From the NCBI RefSeq assembly GCF_042453785.1, contig NC_091677.1, positions 6,543,501 through 6,607,500 on the forward strand: a stretch of DNA of 64,000 nucleotides. Direction: 5' to 3'. Shown here in pieces: positions 33,468 through 45,896 of this stretch. The translations under genes and the position numbers were made by a program. This DNA comes from Malus domestica (lineage: Eukaryota > Streptophyta > Magnoliopsida > Rosales > Rosaceae). Position 1 is the first letter of the stretch, and every line of letters begins with the position of its first letter. The notes under the pieces were generated by a model, which was not told the DNA's origin, made no database searches, and saw only the letters and a program-made list of their open reading frames with translations.

Positions 33468-34220
33468 GAGAGCTACAAGCATACGCATACTAATTTCCGT
33501 ACACATTTGTTCTCGGACGAAGTTTCGACACAATTGCCACAGACATTAGTGTCAGCTGAAGTTAACCCATTGGTGCATGGTTCACGTTGGCCATTCCCCT
33601 ATTGGCTTCTGTTCACAATAGCACCACTCAACGGAAACATTATAACTCGGATTAATGTTAAGGAGACTAAATTTTTTAAACTAAATTTGCAAACTAAATG
33701 ATGTGGTTGTAGATGATTGATTTATTAACTAAGTGTTGATTAAAGTGCTTGTTTCTTATTGGTGACACACCATTTGGTTTAAAAATTTGGTATCTCTAAC
33801 ATTATCCTCATAACTTTGTTAGATTTAGATTTTCTTCTCGTCGTGACTATTGTATTATTGATTTTTAATCGAGTATTTATCAATTATAATCAAATGTAGC
33901 CTCTAAATTCACAAATGTCAGTTTTTACAAAATATTTCAAATATAGCAAAAAATCTGATTGAATTGACCTAATACCCCAATATTAAAACCCATGTTATAT
34001 GGGATTCTCACCAGCTTCCGCTATCCCTTCTTCGTCTTCTTCCCCGATCTGTGTAATAAACAAGTCTTCAAGCCAAAACCCTAATTCAACAACTTTAAAC
34101 ATACACACCAAAGCCTAATTTGGTTTCTTCCCAATTTGAGTGGTAGCTTGATGGGAACTTCCATCCTTCTAGGTTAAAGACTTTTCAAAAATAATAATAT
34201 TTATTGGTACTATAGATCCA
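33468..34220. other. Upstream region of TPS copy 2
   Basis: Likely proximal promoter plus spacer. No gene or element recognised. Confidence 0.4.
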
Positions 34221-34408
34221 AATAAGGCAAGCGCAGATGTATGAATATGAGATGTTATGTGAGTATCTACAGAACCTAAATTATCAACCGGCTTTCCAAG
34301 CACGTTGAAAATTTGTCCTAGAGTCGCTCCACCGACTGGAACACTTAGAGGAGCTCTGGTGTCAATCATTTCCATTCCTCTCTTTAGACCATCTGTAGCA
34401 CTCATAGC
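34221..34408 (-). pseudogene. atpB: Chloroplast atpB fragment, second copy, truncated
   Basis: [20 protein letters not shown] and [19 protein letters not shown] are readable, after which the sequence diverges. It lies at the same junction with gag as in fragments A and C. Confidence 0.9.
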
Positions 34409-34620
34409 ATTTTATAAGTAGTGCTAATTTCTTTAGTAACCCCCATCTCAAAATTAAGCACATATTTAGGAGGGCACACAAATTCACCAGTGAAATGATC
34501 AAAGAGATCATATTCACGAAGCACTGAGCAAAACTGAAAATTCCACTTAATGAAATTATCATCATTCAACTTGATTGTTAACATCCCTAAAAGATTCTCA
34601 AGCTTCACTGACTCAGACAT
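34402..34620 (-). pseudogene. copia gag N-terminal stub
   Basis: 72 residues starting MSESVKLENLL, near-identical to the stubs at 6324-6542 and 45678-45896. It ends in TGA overlapping the atpB ATG. Confidence 0.8.
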
Positions 34621-35241
34621 GATTACGTAGCAACAATATCAATCAAGAATCACAACCACAAACCAAGAAGATGAAATCGGAAAAAATCACCGACTTAGGA
34701 GAAAAACCCAGATGTAAAACTCAAATTTCGCGTCCAAAATTTCACAAAGAAGAACAATCAACTAACGATACTGGATGAACAACTGGTTATCGACCTTAAT
34801 TCATCACAGAAATCATGTAAATTGGCATCAGCCTTCAAGAACGCTTCAATAGCATACAATCTGAAATGATCTAATCAATCAAGCTGTCTGGGCATCGGCC
34901 TTGAATTCAGACAAGCTACTACTATAATCTTGAACAAAGAAACAAGATCCGAAACAAAATTCCCAATTTACCAGATGACTGAAGACGAGGAGAGAGACCA
35001 CCAAACCCTCGAAGAACACCATAGCGGAAAAAAAATTCACCAAGAACCCATCACGCAAGCAAAGTGGCTCTGAGATACCATATTAACACTAAGATCATTA
35101 TTACAGAAAGAAGAAATGCAGACGATCAAAAAGAAGAAACTTAAAATACAAGACAACTTGTATTTCTCAGAAAATGCAACAGTACATTACAAGAGAGGGA
35201 AAATCCCTTTTATACATTCTGTTTACAACCGCTTAGCATAT

Positions 35242-35522
35242 CCTGTAAACTTCTAATCACGTGGCACAAGTGTACATGTCATCTATATCCAATAGTATGA
35301 TATGGGTGATGACTTCTTGAATGTAGTTGGCGCGCGCTTTGGTTAGGAGAAAGAGTTTTCGAGTTCTTTCTGATCGAGTGAGGTTGGGTTGGTAGAAGGG
35401 TGATTCGGGGGAATCGTGGTGGATTAGCTTAATGCTCAACCCTTGTTTTGCCATGGTCACTCTAGGTAGTGATAAGAGTTGATGATAGGAATAGGATGTA
35501 CAGAAAGAGACAAGTGATTGTG
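35242..35522 (-). pseudogene. Aspartic protease (nepenthesin/CDR1-like) N-terminal fragment inserted in copia LTR
   Basis: Minus strand translation includes KQGLSIKLIHHDSPESPFYQ followed by PNLTRSERTRK. This resembles the prosegment of plant nepenthesin-type aspartic proteases (IHRDSP...SPFYNP pattern). Catalytic DTG motifs are not included. The piece is flanked by TTAGCATAT (35233-35241) and TTAGCCATAT (35523-35532), like an imperfect target duplication, and is absent from fragments A and C. Confidence 0.7.
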
Positions 35523-35667
35523 TTAGCCATATGGAAATTCGAAGAAATTTTATGTTGAGCAATCTTTTGCTTGTGAAACTTAAACCCTGATTAGATTACT
35601 TGTTAAATATATTGAGTGGGCAAAGGCACTTTAAGGTGCTTTATTAATAACAAAATCAGGCTTTAAT

Positions 35668-36105
35668 GTTGACACACCCCGACCGAGGTCAAGGCATGAT
35701 GGCCGTCACGTGAGAGTGACGTAGCCATGTGCACAGTGCGGAAGCGATAAAGATAGCAAATATACGAATAATTAAAAACCAAATTACTAGAGTGCACTAC
35801 TAAACGAATATGATAGGAGTTAGTTACAACAGTGAACACTCCTAATCAGAGCATAATAAGTCTAGATGCAGTCCAGTAGGACAAGTACTAGTTACACAGT
35901 ACCAGAAATGTCCTACTATTATTCAAATAGGTCAGAACTGCCGACGATCCCGAGCCACCTACAACAACTTACTTAGAACCTGGAGGGGCACAAAACAGAA
36001 AACGTGAGTGGGCAAAAACAAATGTTTTACAAAAACATTTCACTAATCAACATATCTAACCCCTCGCTGTAAAACATGTATAATTTTCCCAGAATCAAGA
36101 TGTAA

Positions 36106-36172
<67 letters not shown>

Positions 36173-36340
36173 TATATATGAAATCATATCAATTCAGTTC
36201 ATGTTTCACATAATCATATTCATATGTATATATGCCATGCCAAGATATAATAGAGTAAATAATTCGGGTAAGAATAATTTCATAGAAATGTGATATGTTA
36301 GCCGGAACCCCTGTGGTAGTCTGTACGGCTGAATTCATAG
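35668..36340 (-). repeat. LTR-like repeat, minus orientation
   Basis: It starts TGTTGACACACCCCGACC, which read on the minus strand ends in CA. It holds a GTGAGTGGGC block and is related in opposite orientation to 40860-41245. No coding region is attached. It is probably a solo or truncated LTR of a Ty3/gypsy-type element. Confidence 0.5.
36108..36170. repeat. (TA)n microsatellite
   Basis: Long TA dinucleotide run with one interruption near its end. Confidence 0.95.
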
Positions 36341-36368
36341 CTCAAACTCAATCTAGCCGAAGTCACTA

Positions 36369-36720
36369 CACTACTACAAAAGGGCCCTATAGTGTCAGTT
36401 GTTGCGTCGGTTTAATATAATATAGTGGCGTACAAGAGAGTTGCGACACCCACTGAATATGACGTCGGATTTAGAAAGCCTGCGTCGCTTTTAAACCGAC
36501 GTAAACATTTAATGTCGCTTATAACCGACACACATTTTAATAATTTTAAATACTGACGTCGCTTTAAATAAAACAGTGTCGCTTTTAAGCGACATAAAGT
36601 ATGGGTGTCGCATATAGAAGCGACACTAATTGGTTTTTTTATATATTTTAAATCCTGCGTCGATTCTGAGCGACATATATTTTATTTTTTTAAATATTTT
36701 GAAACCTGTTGTTGGTTGTA
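36369..36720. mobile_element. CACTA-type transposon terminus with subterminal repeats
   Basis: CACTACTACAAAAGGGCCC is the classic CACTA terminal sequence. It is followed by repeated GTCGCTTTTAA and CCGAC motifs in both orientations over about 300 bp, typical of subterminal transposase sites. The other end and transposase are not seen. Confidence 0.7.
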
Positions 36721-37433
36721 AGTGACAGATTGATGGTCTTTATATACCTTCCCCCGTGTTTTCTTCTTCTTCTCTTGCATTTATCTCATTCTCACGGTTT
36801 ACAAACCTTCTGGTGTTCTCTCTCTTTCACCTTCCCGAGTTCTTCCAAGTTCATTCTTCACAAAGGTAAGTTTTTCTTGCTTGTAGTATTTTTATTTTCT
36901 CCTCTTATGTTTAATTTTTTGATACAATTTATTTTTGTAGGGAATTTATTTGAGCTGGTTAAGTACATAAAGAATTGATCGACGACGGAATTCTTCTATA
37001 ATTCAGGTTTCTATCACTAAATTCTTTAATTTTTAAATTGTATAATACACAAGTTTATTTATTTAAAAATTGTAATTTAAGTAGTTAGATAAATTTCTAT
37101 TATTTTTGTTAAATTAATTCATATTTAGGCGAATTAATTAATTTTGTCACTTGAATTGTTATGAGAAAATGGAATGAATATTATTTATAAGCATTTATGT
37201 TAAATTAACAACATTAAATATAACATAAACTTATAATATTGACTAATTTAAGAATATATTATGTTAAATTAATTTTTTTTTGCACTCTAATTGTTATTTT
37301 AATTTGTTGTTATTTTGATAATTTTTTGTTGTTATTTACTAGAATGGATTAGATGAGAATAATTTGAATTGTTATGAGAAAATGGAATGAATAATAATTA
37401 TAAGCATTTATGTTAACAGGGCATGATAGCCCG
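36721..37433. other. AT-rich sequence, no gene seen
   Basis: Contains a direct repeat of about 55 bp (37151-37205 and 37361-37417, starting TTGAATTGTTATGAG). The frame at 36709-36978 has no recognisable product. Confidence 0.4.
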
Positions 37434-39687
37434 GCTGAAGCCCTCCAGTGTGGGGAGCCCGAGGGACTGGGCAGGCCCGAGCAACAGGCCTATGAGGAAT
37501 CGCCAGCCCTCGAGCCCGAGGTGGACCTAACGTAGGGCTAACGTCAGTCTGGCGTCAGTCCCATTTTAAAATTTTTTTCTATCAAGCACGTGGGGGCGCA
37601 GCAGCAGACAGATTTCAGACCCTAGGGACCCGCGATGCAGTCTGCCTCAGTTACCATTGGGAAGCCAGGTGGCTTCCCACGGTCCGTTCGATCTCAACGG
37701 CTCTTTAAAATGGGTCGTCCGATTTGCAACAGTAATAAAAAAAATTATTTAATATCAACCGTTGGATCTGAGATCGACGGTTGATATTATTCTGCTTTAT
37801 AAATAAATAAATAAATAATAGTTTTAAAATTAAAAAAAGTTACCATTGTGACACGTGGCACAATCTGAAGTGTTGGAATTCATTTTTTTTAAATCCAACG
37901 GCAGAGATTAATTAGTTCAATAAAAAATTTAAAAAAATTGTAAAAAATCCGAAAAAAAAATCTGAATTTAAAAAAAAAAAAATTGTTTTTACTTTTCTAT
38001 AAATACCTTCTCATTATCATCTACCTTACACCACAATTTCATATTTTCTCAACTACTTTCAATCAAATTCCTATCTTTCTCTCAAAGTTTCAATCCAATT
38101 TTTTTCAACAAAATGACTACTGATGCAGATACGAATTGGTCGTTTCTTGAAGATGTTGCGTTGTGTACTAGCTGGATTGAAGTTACTCATAGTTCACTTA
38201 CGGGTAATGAGATGCAGTTGTGAGAAATGTGGAGTCTTATTCATACCAATTATCTTGAGAAAATGGGTGGGAAAAGAACCAAAGAATCAATGTCCAGTCG
38301 TTGGAAATTACCTAGCCAATCGTTTAGTACGTGGAGAGACGCCTTGGCACAAGCTAGTGCTAATCTTCGAAGTGGGGAAAATTACACGGATCAAGTAACA
38401 ATATATTATTTATTTGTTTGTACTATACCCAAATTTACATTATAATTAGTTGTTTGTATTATTTATTTGTTACATACTTTCATTATAATTATTTGTTTGT
38501 ATTATTATTTGTTTATTTGTTACCTACTTTCATTATAATTATTTATTTATTTGTAGCAACTTCAAGCACAAGCTTGGTATGGTGCCAAAACCAAAAGTAA
38601 AAATAAATCATTCAACCGGTGGGAATGTTGGAATATTGTCAAAGATTGTCCTAAATTCAGAGTTGTGCCTGTCAGTTCAGAAGTTTTCATGAACAACACC
38701 CCTCTACACTCTACACCCGATCATGGCTTGCAAGTTCATGAAGATGATGCAGAAGAAGTGCCCGAAACACCCCTCCCTGAACAAGCGTCGGGTTCGACCC
38801 GTTATCCAATTAGGCCTGAAGGTAAGAAGGCTTCAAAGAGAAAAGGGAGTGCTTCCAAGAATGACTATGCAAAATACATGGAAGAACTTGCTCGCCAAGG
38901 TGAATTGACTTTGGTACAGGAAATGGCGAAATTTGAGTCTGATAAGGCTAGAGATGAGGCAAAAGTTGCAGCTATTGAGAGAGAATTTCAAACTAATCAG
39001 AGAGAAAGAGAGCTACTTAGGCAAGAAAGGGAACAGGTTAGAGAAGAACGAATGGCTTAACGAGATCGTGAAATTATGAACACGCCTTTAGAAGGGAAGT
39101 CTCCAAATTCTAAATATTTTCGGAGAAAGCGAACGTGGTACGAAAGAAGCATGCAAGAGAAGCGAGAGCAAGAGAAGAGGGTCCTAGCACGACAAGAGAA
39201 GATCATCCTAGCACCAAAAATTGGTTAAGTGATGATGAATAGAGTAATTTTTGTAATCGGAGCCCATAATTTTCCAATCACTTTGGGTTGTAATTTATTA
39301 TTTATTGAATAGAGTACTTTATGTTATTTCCAATTTATTGAATTTAGTACTTTATTTAAAGTGAGAGTAAATTTATTTAATTTGGTAAGTTATTTATACT
39401 AAGAGAATATTTATTCAAGTGACAAAAACACACCAAATAAAATTACATAAACATACCAAATAATAAAAAACTCATTAAAAATCTTATCCGAAATTACAAA
39501 TAAAATTATTTTGTATTATTTTATAAATAAAAAAATATTAATATTTTATTGCCTATTGCCAAGAGGGAGGCTCCCACACTGGAGATGCAAAAGGCAGTTA
39601 CTGTTTATTAAGGGCAGTTACTGTTCACTGGGTGGATTGAATAGTGAATTGCCTGGGAGGAGGGCTCCCACACTGGAACTGCTCTTA
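37434..39687 (+). mobile_element. PIF/Harbinger-like element, degenerate
   Basis: The left end contains CCAGTGTGGGGAGCCC and the right end GGGCTCCCACACTGGAACTG, an imperfect inverted repeat. A spliced Myb/SANT-like ORF lies inside (38113-39228), as expected for the accessory protein of PIF/Harbinger elements. No transposase is present. The exact ends and target duplication (TTA at 39685-39687) are uncertain on the left. Confidence 0.55.
38113..39228 (+). pseudogene. Myb/SANT-like accessory protein of a PIF/Harbinger element
   Basis: Exon 1 (38113-38394) encodes DTNWSFLEDVALCTSWIEVT, the start of the trihelix-like domain, then a TGA (38221-38223), then EMWSLIHTNYLEKMGGKRTK. Intron 38395-38556 is GT-AG. 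Exon 2 encodes AWYGAKTKSKNKSFNRWECW, a charged linker and a long coiled coil of Glu/Arg, with TAA at 39058-39060 and continued frame to 39225. Both stops can come from single C-to-T changes (CGA, CAA). The family is known as ORF1 or the NAM-associated C-terminal type. It is non-functional as it stands. Confidence 0.7.
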
Positions 39688-40169
39688 GAATCCAAGTGGA
39701 ACATTGATGGTATGATCATACTCTCTTCATTACAAGCTTCACATACATAGGTAGAACACTAAAAATGGTTAGGTTTTGAGCTAGAAATTGGCTCTGAAAA
39801 TCGGGGGAAAAACCTACAAAACTGCAGGAACTTGCGAGGAAGGTTAGTACTGTTTGTATTGGCGGCGCGTGAAGCGTGTGTGGTGCTAGTGCATGCAGCG
39901 CATGCCACAGCGTGTGGAGGAACTCGAGGTCCCTTATTAGGTTTCTCGACATGCCGAATCCAAATTTGTTGTCCGCTTTTCGAAATTCGACAATTTTAAA
40001 ATAGTTCTTTTATTAGCCATACTTTGTACGAAAACGCATAATTACATTAGTATGTTATATTTACATACATGGTTTCGTATCTAGGTGAAATGTATCGCAA
40101 GGATCTTCGATGCCTGCGAGGTGGGTTCGACCCAACGACATGATTTGTGAGTGGGTCTTTTCTTTCATA

Positions 40170-40205
<36 letters not shown>

Positions 40206-41250
40206 TGGTTAGTTTCCACATATATATTTATTAATGAATTTTCTACATGATTGCCATAATTAAATTAACGTTTATAAGAAATGTCTTATTATTGAAAAAT
40301 TATGAAATAATCCTACGGGAGCACATGTAAGCTTACTATAAGGGGATGCCTTAATTATATTTATGGTGAAGAATAATATTATATTGACTAGAATTGTTGA
40401 ATTACTGTTGCATGATCATATTTACATTATCTGCTCATCATTGCTGCATTGGTGTTAGTACTCGCCCGGGGCCATGGCCAGTCTTTCACGTGTATGTTCA
40501 CATCACACCGTACACTCACTTTAGATCTATTGTAGATGCCAGTCTTGTCCTAGATTGCTATAGGCAATTAGAACTCGTATATGATGCGCATAGCGCTAGT
40601 CTTCACGTGATTGTAGTACTAGAGCATAAATCATTATTACACCCAATCATGTTCATGTCAGAATACCTCTGCATGAACTCGTGTGTTAGCATATGTCGAT
40701 GAGCACTCGATATGATATGTTTGTTTATGTGAGAATATATGATTACATATGTCATGTGTTTATTTACAAAAGTTTGTGACGTATTGCATTCTTGAGATAC
40801 TTCTGGCTATGGTAAGTATTTTCATACTATACATAGTATATCTATTTTGGAAACTATACTTGTTTTACGGTGAAGGGTTATTATGTTTCAAAAAGGTTTT
40901 TACAAAACTTTATTTTTAGGCCCACTCACCCTTGTTTTTTGCTCCTCCAAGTATTAGTGGCAGAGCTTTCGTGTCGACAAGGATTTATGGCAAAATGTTG
41001 TTGTGGGTATACTATCGACGGTATAATTCCTCTTTTACCTTTACTGTACTTTACTTATACTCTGACATCACGTGTGAAATGGGTTCATTCCTGCTCACAT
41101 GCGCACTCTTACATTTAGGTACTTTAGGTTTAAATCTACTCACATTTTCCACATCACTACACTTTATGGCTTCGTTACATTCTTGGTGCCGGCCAGTACA
41201 ACTCGATTCGGAGTCCAGGTGGACACTCCGGGTCGGGATGTGTCACCTTT
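39688..41250 (+). repeat. Repeat region with LTR-like right part
   Basis: 40860-41245 contains GGCCCACTCACCCTTG and a CGGGTCGGGATGTGTCA end, matching in opposite orientation the repeat at 35668-36060. The remaining part has no coding frame I support. Confidence 0.45.
40172..40203. repeat. (TG)n microsatellite
   Basis: Uninterrupted TG dinucleotide run. Confidence 0.95.
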
Positions 41251-41254
41251 CTAC

Positions 41255-42344
41255 ACAATTTTGAATCCAAATAATCGACTACATACATTTTCTCATGCTC
41301 ATATTCTAACATGCCTTGCTTTGATTAACTCGAGGTTGTTGTGGATTTCTTTAGGGAGTGGTGAAGTTGTCAGGGGTGTTGGCTAGTCCGGCATTGTAGA
41401 GGTGGAGTAGACTGGTGGATATTTTCAATAAGTACGTGTTTGTAGCCATTACGAAAACCCAATATGAGTTGTATGTGTTTTGCAGTCTCGCTTCAGTTGA
41501 GTTTTTGTCATCTTGGAAAATTATGCTATATGTGAGTTTGGTGGTCTCACTATATGATAGCTTGATTGTTATGAGGTCGATATAGTAGGTTAATCATAAC
41601 GAAAACTCAATATGAGTTGTATGTGTTTTGCAGTCTCGCTTAGTTGAGTTTTTTTGCTATATGTGAGTTCGGTGGTCTCACTATATTTTAGTTTGATCGT
41701 TGTGAGGTTGATATAGTAGGTTCTTCATCAGAATATTGAACATGAGTTGTTTTGAGTCTGTTGCATATCCACTCTTAAATGGTGCTTTGGAATCATGAAG
41801 GAATTAGAGCCACGGTCATTACTAGAAAAACTACTTATGAAGACTGTTCACTGGATACAAATATAAAAATGTCATATTATATTGTTAAATAGAATCACAT
41901 TTTTTTCTTCAATATCTTTTGTAAATGTAAGAGACACAAGTGTGGTGTCATAGATATTTAACCCAATATGTGAGAAAATTTTCAACATATGTGGATTGTC
42001 ATTTGTCTAAAAACTAGTTTTTCGTTTATACCATTTTCATCTTCATTTTTGTGGGATTTTTTAATCGTTACTACTATTTGGAAAGCACACAATAAGTTTA
42101 GTTTCAAGGATTGAACAGTTCCTCTACATTGCCTTTGAATGTCAATTAAATGTTTTGTCAAAAAAAATTTGGGATCACTCATCTTGGTAAGTTTATTCTT
42201 AGATACTCTTAAGGTTCGGATATTTGTATCATTTTTTCTTTAGGTATCCAACTCATCCCTCGTAAGGTTCACTTTATTCGTCATGTGCATTGGTCTCCAC
42301 CCTGGTATCCTTAATTGACTTAAGCTTGATATTAAGGGCTGGCT
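41255..42344. repeat. Third copy of the TPS 3' flank
   Basis: It matches 24668-25835 and 56350-57570 with moderate divergence and lacks the CACTA-like insertion. It stops at about 42344, where copia sequence starts. It shows that TPS copy 3 once had the same flank as copies 2 and 4. Confidence 0.7.
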
Positions 42345-42900
42345 AAAAGGAATCTTGATCATTTTGAGCTTGCAAAGCATCATACTCCTTTTGCATGGTT
42401 TGTTGCCAATAAGGAATTTGAGAAGCAACCCTGAAGTTAGAGGGTTTAGAAGAATCTGTAATATCAGCAACAAAGGTAAATCCTCCAAAAAAATGAGTAT
42501 AATCATGTAATTTCAAAGTTTGAACTTGAGGAAAAACTGTTGCAAGTGCAGTGTAATCCTTTCTAGTGATGGTTCCAATTTTAAGCCCTGTTTGAATACC
42601 CTGAAGAACATCTGCTTGTACTGAAGCAGTGGATACTGAAGATGTAGTAAATGGCAAAACAGCTTCCAATTGTCTTAAAGAAAGGACAGGCAACACATAG
42701 GGATTGGAAAGAGTACCATTAGAACTGGAAGCAACATCATCTAGATTAGGATCATGTGCATGATTTGGCACATTAGAGTCTCGGGAATAAATGCTAGTAG
42801 GGGATGCATCTCGATTTGTAGGTGAATGACCAATGTCAAAAGGGAAACAACATGTCTCGTAGATACATTGGAAGTTTGAACTGAATCTGACTGTGGACAT
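42345..42900 (-). pseudogene. copia pol: linker and start of reverse transcriptase
   Basis: Encodes a Ser/Thr-rich linker and VASQIPYWQQTMQKEYDALQ, the conserved opening of the copia reverse transcriptase domain, cut off immediately after. Confidence 0.75.
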
Positions 42901-43047
42901 GTTGAAGATGAATGACCAATGTCAAAAGGGAAACAACTTTCATCATGTATGACATGCCTTGATATCACTATTTTATTTGTAATGGGGATTATAACAAACT
43001 GCCCCTTTGTAACCAAAGCAATAACCCAAGAAAACCATTGAGTTGAT

Positions 43048-43938
43048 CTAGGTTGAAGCTTGTGTCCCAGTATAAGGCTTGAGATAAGGGTAAATAGTAG
43101 AACCAAATACTTTCATAGAAGACAAATCAGGTTTCTTATCAAACAGTTTTCCAAACTCTGATTGCATTTTCAAAATTTTAGTTTGCATTCTATTAATCAG
43201 AAATACAACATGTGTAACTGCATGGTACCAAAATTTAAAAGGAAGTTTTGCAACATTCAACATAGTGATAGCATTTTCAACAATATGCTTGTGTTTCCTT
43301 TCCACCAAGCCATTTTGTTGAGGTGTATAAGAACCAGGTATAAAATGCAATATCCCATGAGTAGCAAGATAATCCTTGAAAGTATTACTTAAGAATTCAC
43401 CATCACCATCAGATTGTAATACCTTTATCTTTGTATTAAACTGATTGTCCACATAAGCACAGAATCTTACAAAAGTACCAAAAACTTCAGAGTTATTCAT
43501 TAAAGGAAATACCTCTACAAATCTTGTTGCTTCATCAACAAAAGACACATAACATCTGAATCCCTCAACTGATACAACTGGTGAAGGACCCCACACATCA
43601 GTATGGATTTTATGAAAATGAATATCAACCCTATCTAACTTCCCTGAAAAGGGCAATTTACTCATTTTGCCACTAAGACAGTGTGAACAGACATGAACAT
43701 TTACATCACTAGAGACGGACACATTAGAATCCCCGAGCATAGCTTCCAAAATCTCATTTGAAGGATGGCCAAACCTGTGACGCCATAAAGAAGTCTTGAC
43801 AGCTTTTCCCAAGAATGCAGCAGCAGTAGAATCACCTTGAGGAAGTAAAGTTGGAAACACATGTACAGGAATCCTAAACAACTCATTTTGGCTACTCTTT
43901 CCTTTGTAAAGTATCACCCATGTTTCCTTGTCCTGCAC
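43048..43938 (-). pseudogene. copia integrase
   Basis: 296 codons with GAG-pre-integrase WRHRFGHPSNEIL, zinc-binding CSHCLSGK, and the catalytic core HTDVWGPSP, QSDGDGEF and PQQNGLVERKHKH supplying D, D and E. Linked to the protease part by a frame break. Confidence 0.9.
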
Positions 43939-43975
43939 AAAGAATAGGAAATCATCACAGATAAACCAACTATTG

Positions 43976-44425
43976 TTATCTTTGCACAGTTATTTCACTG
44001 AAAGAAGATTCATAGTTAACATTGGAACATGCAAAATATTTCGAAGATAAGGAGTGAGAGTGAGATTGTAATGTGCCATGACCATTCTGAACAGTCAGGC
44101 CTTCACCACTTCCAACAATGATCTTCTTATCACCATTATAAAGAACATTAGAATTTAAGAGTGTGATATCAGGGCTCATATGATGAGAAGCACATGTATC
44201 CACTATCCAAGACTCACCCTTAGGAGAAGGTTGTGCAGTTAAAGCTGTCATAGAGGAAGAAACAGGAGACCCTTGAACTCCAGAAAAATCTGGAACACTT
44301 GTAAAGGACTGACCCTGATGTAGAAATGAAGGAGCAATGCTACTAAAATACTCTTGAGAAGGAGAAAAGCCTTGAAATCCACCATTACGAGGAAAGAAAG
44401 CATGAGACATAGAATTAGGATGCAC
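43976..44425 (-). pseudogene. copia protease region
   Basis: Contains WIVDTCASHHMSPD. The usual active site is D-S/T-G-A, so Gly is replaced by Cys here, probably inactivating the enzyme. Downstream it ends in TGA before the integrase. Confidence 0.75.
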
Positions 44426-44461
44426 GAATTGAGAAGAAACATCTTAATAGGCATAATTGCC

Positions 44462-45427
44462 TCGATGCCTGCAATCAATAGCAATATGTCCATTTTTACC
44501 ACAAATTTGACATTTTTGAACCACTTGAGTGTTATCAGATCTATATATTTAAGTGACTACAGTATGGCCTTTCCTCATGCAAATTTGACATTCAAGAACA
44601 ATCTTTTTCTATTAGATGTGTTGCCAGACCAAAAGTTACCATTTTTAGGACCATTAAACTTGGATTTATAACCACTATAACCCTTGCCTCTATATCCATT
44701 ATTATTACCAAAACATCAATTCCCTTGCCCATTGTAGTTATTTTGTCCTTGACCACCAAAACTGTTATGCCCTTGTCCATTAAACTGATTTCCAGGAGAT
44801 GTAAAACCAAAAAAAGAAGAAGAATTATTCTGTGAAAAGACTGGAGCTTGAGAAAACCCCATATTAGATGGTCTAGGAGCAACAAACCCAAAACCAAAAT
44901 TCTGGAGAAATGAAGCATAATTAAGCAACCCTTGAGCTTGGAAAAGATGCAAAAGCAGTTGACACAACACTAGATGCAGATAAACCAGGATTAGTATACA
45001 TAGCAGCCATACTATGAACAAGAGATTGCATCATAGTTTCAAGATTCTTCTCTACCCGTAACAATTGAGCTCAGAATTCTTTCAAAGTAATAGGTGTGTC
45101 TCTGGCAAGAATAAAAGTTCAAATCATATCAAAATCGGCTGGTAATCCTGTGAAAGCTGCTATAACAACATCATTATATATGATCTTTTCACCAGCAGCA
45201 GTAAGTTTGTCTTTAATAACCTTCAACCTTAACTAGTATTTATCCACATTATCACCACCTTTCTGAATGATATGTAACTCTGCCATTAACTGATTAACAC
45301 TAGCACTAGAAATAGACATATATCTATTTTGCAAAGCAGCCCAAACTTCATGAGAAGTCTTACACCCAACCACATGCTCAATAGCATCATCACTAAGTGT
45401 AGCAATAAGAAGACTAAGCAATGGCAT
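44462..45427 (-). pseudogene. copia gag, middle and zinc knuckle, broken
   Basis: From high to low coordinates: [19 protein letters not shown], the NRYMSISSASVNQL segment, a stop after VDKY, a Gly/Asn/Gln-rich region in shifted frames, and a zinc knuckle CQICGKNGHIAIDC (about 44465-44510). Confidence 0.75.
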
Positions 45428-45448
45428 ATCTGTCTTAACCCAAAAGGC

Positions 45449-45684
45449 CTACTACTTTAATTCCTGTTTCAAAAATAGATAATTTTGTATCTTACTGTAT
45501 AAAGGCAAGCGCAAATGTATGAATAGGAGATGTTATGCGAGTATCTATAGGACCTAAATTATCAACCGGCTCTCCAAGCATGTTGAAAATTCGTCCTAGA
45601 GTCGCTCCACCGACTGGAACACTGAGGAGCTCCAGTGTCAATCATTTCCATTCCTCTCTTTAGACCATCTGTAGCACTCATAGC
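45449..45684 (-). pseudogene. atpB: Chloroplast atpB fragment, third copy
   Basis: Same limits as the copy at 6093-6330, with a small deletion (CTGAGGAGCTCC instead of CTTAAAGGAGCTCC) that breaks the frame. Its edge sequence CTACTACTTTAATTCC fits plastid atpB as I remember it better than the first copy (CTACTGCTTTAATTCC). Confidence 0.92.
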
Positions 45685-45896
45685 GTTTTATAAGTAGTGC
45701 TAATTTCTTTAGTAACCCCCATGTCAAAATTAAGCACATATTTAGGAGGGCACACAAATTCACCAGTGAAATGATCAAAGAGATCATATCCACGAAGCAC
45801 TGAGCAAAACTGAAAATTCCACTTAATGAAATTATCATCATTCAACTTGATTGTTAACATCCCTAAAAGATTCTCAAGCTTCACTGACTCAGACAT
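45678..45896 (-). pseudogene. copia gag N-terminal stub
   Basis: 72 residues, MSESVKLENLL..., matching the two other stubs. The TGA overlaps the atpB ATG. Confidence 0.8.

Larger units (their letters stand above)
34221..35666 (-). mobile_element. Ty1/copia fragment B with truncated atpB piece
   Basis: It carries the gag stub (34402-34620), part of the captured atpB (34221-34408), the primer-binding-like site and the LTR end, matching fragments A and C. The left side breaks inside atpB. A foreign 281-bp piece interrupts the LTR part at 35242-35522. The right side matches the flank of fragments A and C up to about 35666. Confidence 0.85.

Noticed and set aside
36709..36978. 89-codon hydrophobic frame
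   Set aside because: Follows the CACTA terminal region; low-complexity Phe/Leu sequence with no family resemblance.
40394..40702. 102-codon Cys/His-rich frame
   Set aside because: Lies in an LTR-like repeat; spacing of Cys and His does not form a known zinc finger.
44592..45021. Two overlapping frames over copia gag in fragment C (also 5237-5666)
   Set aside because: They are pieces of the broken gag Gly/Asn-rich region and its shadow frame, not separate genes.
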